From: Candidatus Omnitrophota bacterium
GTDB taxonomy: Bacteria; Omnitrophota; Gorgyraeia; Zapsychrales; Zapsychraceae
Direction: 5' to 3'
Assembly (NCBI GenBank): GCA_030634235.1
Contig: DAOWBD010000055.1
Location: forward strand, 1-7,030
Length of the DNA stretch: 7,030 nucleotides
Shown here: positions 5,867-7,030 of the stretch, in pieces
Numbering within the stretch: position 1 is the first letter of the stretch
Layout: each line of letters starts with the position of its first letter
Translations under genes and position numbers: made by a program
The notes under the pieces: generated by a model
Seen by the model: only the letters and a program-made list of their open reading frames with translations
Database searches by the model: none
What the model was told of the DNA's origin: nothing

Positions 5867-7030
5867 CTACTTCCTCCAGGTCGACGGCAAAAGGAAGATC
5901 AGGATCGAATACAGCTCCAAGCGCCCGGCCAGCATCAAAAACGTCAGGAGCCATTTGCCCGGAAGAGAAACCCAGGCAAAATTCTGTGTCGCCCCGACTT
6001 TTGCCAATCCCGGACCGATATTGCTCAACGCTGAAATGCACGCCGTTAATGCCGTCACCAAATCACAGGATTCAATGATTAAAAACAGGATCGATCCCGA
6101 GAAAAACAACAATATAAAAACAATAAAATAGGAAACAACGGCCAGAACGAGCCTGTCGGACAAAGATTTGCTGTTAAACCGGACCGGAAGAACCGCATTC
6201 GGAAAAACCGTTTGGACAATAGAATAAAAAGCAACTTTAACGGACAGAAGGATGCGAACCACCTTCATCCCCCCTCCGGTCGACCCTCCACATCCTCCGA
6301 TAAACATCAAAAGAACCAAACCGAACCTTAACGCATGAGGCCACACGTCAAAATTTGCCGTCGTAAATCCTGTCGTTGTCATGATCGAGACGACTTGGAA
6401 CGCGGCATCGCGGAAAGGATGATTCGATAAACCTGCCCGCATAAGGACAACCGCAAAAACAGGTACAAGCACGCATATGAAAGTGGCATAGTAACGAAAT
6501 TCTTCATCACGAAACAAAGCGCGTGCCCTGCCTTTGATCCACTGATAATGAAGGCCAAAATTCATACCTGCTAGAACCATAAAAACGATCACGACCCATT
6601 GGATATAGGCGCTGTAAGCTCCGATGCTCGCGTTTTTCGTTGAAAATCCTCCGGTCGCCATCGTCCCGAACGTATGGCACATCGCATCAAACAGCGGCAT
6701 ATTGCCCGCCATTAAAAGCAGGATCTCCAGAAAAGTAAATATAAAATAAACGGCCCAGAGATGTTTGGCTGTCTCTTTGATCTGAGGCTCGATTCTCTCG
6801 GCGGTGATCCCCGGCGCTTCCGCTTTAAACCCCTGGAAAGCATTAATCTTCAAAGCAGGAAGAAGGGCGATGTAGAGAACGATGATCCCCATCCCGCCGA
6901 GCCAATGAGTCAGACTGCGCCAAAACAAAATCCCGCGAGGAAGGATCTCCACATCGGTAAAGATCGTCGCTCCCGTCGTTGTAAAGCCACTGGCGATTTC
7001 GAAAAACCCGTCGGTAAACGTCGGGACAAC
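5867..7030 (-). CDS. trkH: Trk-type potassium uptake channel subunit TrkH, 5' end outside window
   Basis: Inner-membrane K+ translocating subunit of the Trk/Ktr family, normally gated by a cytoplasmic TrkA/KtrA nucleotide-binding partner that is not in this window. The frame is open to the right edge. The visible 387 residues are the C-terminal four fifths, with roughly 95-100 N-terminal residues missing compared with a TrkH of about 480. All four pore-loop filter segments are present: SGFTTTGA (14-21), ATGGFST (125-131), TTTGFTT (218-224) and SNIGPGL (336-342). The glycine-rich gating-loop motif GGSTGGGMK is at 248-256. Hydrophobic M1 and M2 segments flank each loop. The end, MLAGRLELYSILIFLLPSTWRK, is a typical TrkH C-terminus. 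The codon at 6952 is GTG, an internal Val (TDVEILPRG), not the start. The TAG stop lies 94 bp before pheS. Confidence 0.95.
   Translation of the reverse strand, partial: VVPTFTDGFFEIASGFTTTGATIFTDVEILPRGILFWRSLTHWLGGMGIIVLYIALLPALKINAFQGFKAEAPGITAERIEPQIKETAKHLWAVYFIFTFLEILLLMAGNMPLFDAMCHTFGTMATGGFSTKNASIGAYSAYIQWVVIVFMVLAGMNFGLHYQWIKGRARALFRDEEFRYYATFICVLVPVFAVVLMRAGLSNHPFRDAAFQVVSIMTTTGFTTANFDVWPHALRFGLVLLMFIGGCGGSTGGGMKVVRILLSVKVAFYSIVQTVFPNAVLPVRFNSKSLSDRLVLAVVSYFIVFILLFFSGSILFLIIESCDLVTALTACISALSNIGPGLAKVGATQNFAWVSLPGKWLLTFLMLAGRLELYSILIFLLPSTWRK

Noticed and set aside
5769..6041. A 90-codon minus-strand frame ending in an ATGA overlap with the pheS start
   Set aside because: Most of it lies inside the trkH 3' end in another frame. 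TrkH residues there are strongly conserved, and the 90-residue product looks like no protein family.

Overview
All recognisable genes in this window lie on the minus strand, so the biological order runs from high to low coordinates: trkH (N-terminus off the right edge), pheS, pheT, a 6S RNA gene, 5-formyltetrahydrofolate cyclo-ligase, and rny (last few codons off the left edge). This is bacterial housekeeping DNA of moderate GC. I see no CRISPR array, insertion sequence, phage gene, toxin-antitoxin pair or tRNA. The organism is a bacterium with RNase Y, a two-subunit phenylalanyl-tRNA synthetase and a TrkH-type potassium channel. An uncultivated lineage near Omnitrophota or other PVC-like or deltaproteobacterial groups would fit, but that is a guess from gene content and style.

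Layout: 7030-5867 encodes the C-terminal 387 residues of TrkH. A 94-bp gap carries an extended -10 promoter and a Shine-Dalgarno site for pheS (5772-4735). pheT follows after 10 bp (4724-2673) and is probably co-translated with it. The next 414 bp have no protein gene. They hold a promoter with a perfect extended -10 element, a 157-nt RNA that folds like 6S RNA (2613-2457), a structured stretch of about 130 nt of unknown role, and a candidate promoter for the folate gene. The folate gene (2258-1695) starts with GTG and has no well-placed Shine-Dalgarno site. A 124-bp gap with a 14-bp palindrome precedes rny (1570-1), which has a strong Shine-Dalgarno site.

The genes do not form one pathway. 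PheS and PheT together make the alpha2-beta2 enzyme that charges tRNA-Phe. 6S RNA binds the housekeeping RNA polymerase and is linked to a downstream 5-formyl-THF cyclo-ligase in many bacteria, an arrangement kept here. RNase Y starts mRNA decay at the membrane, and TrkH imports potassium.

The two points most worth a second look are the 6S RNA, which coding-sequence annotation would miss, and the PheT subunit. PheT is only 683 residues long because the whole N-terminal OB-fold tRNA-binding (EMAP-like) domain is cleanly absent. I do not see convincing evidence of a wholly new system.
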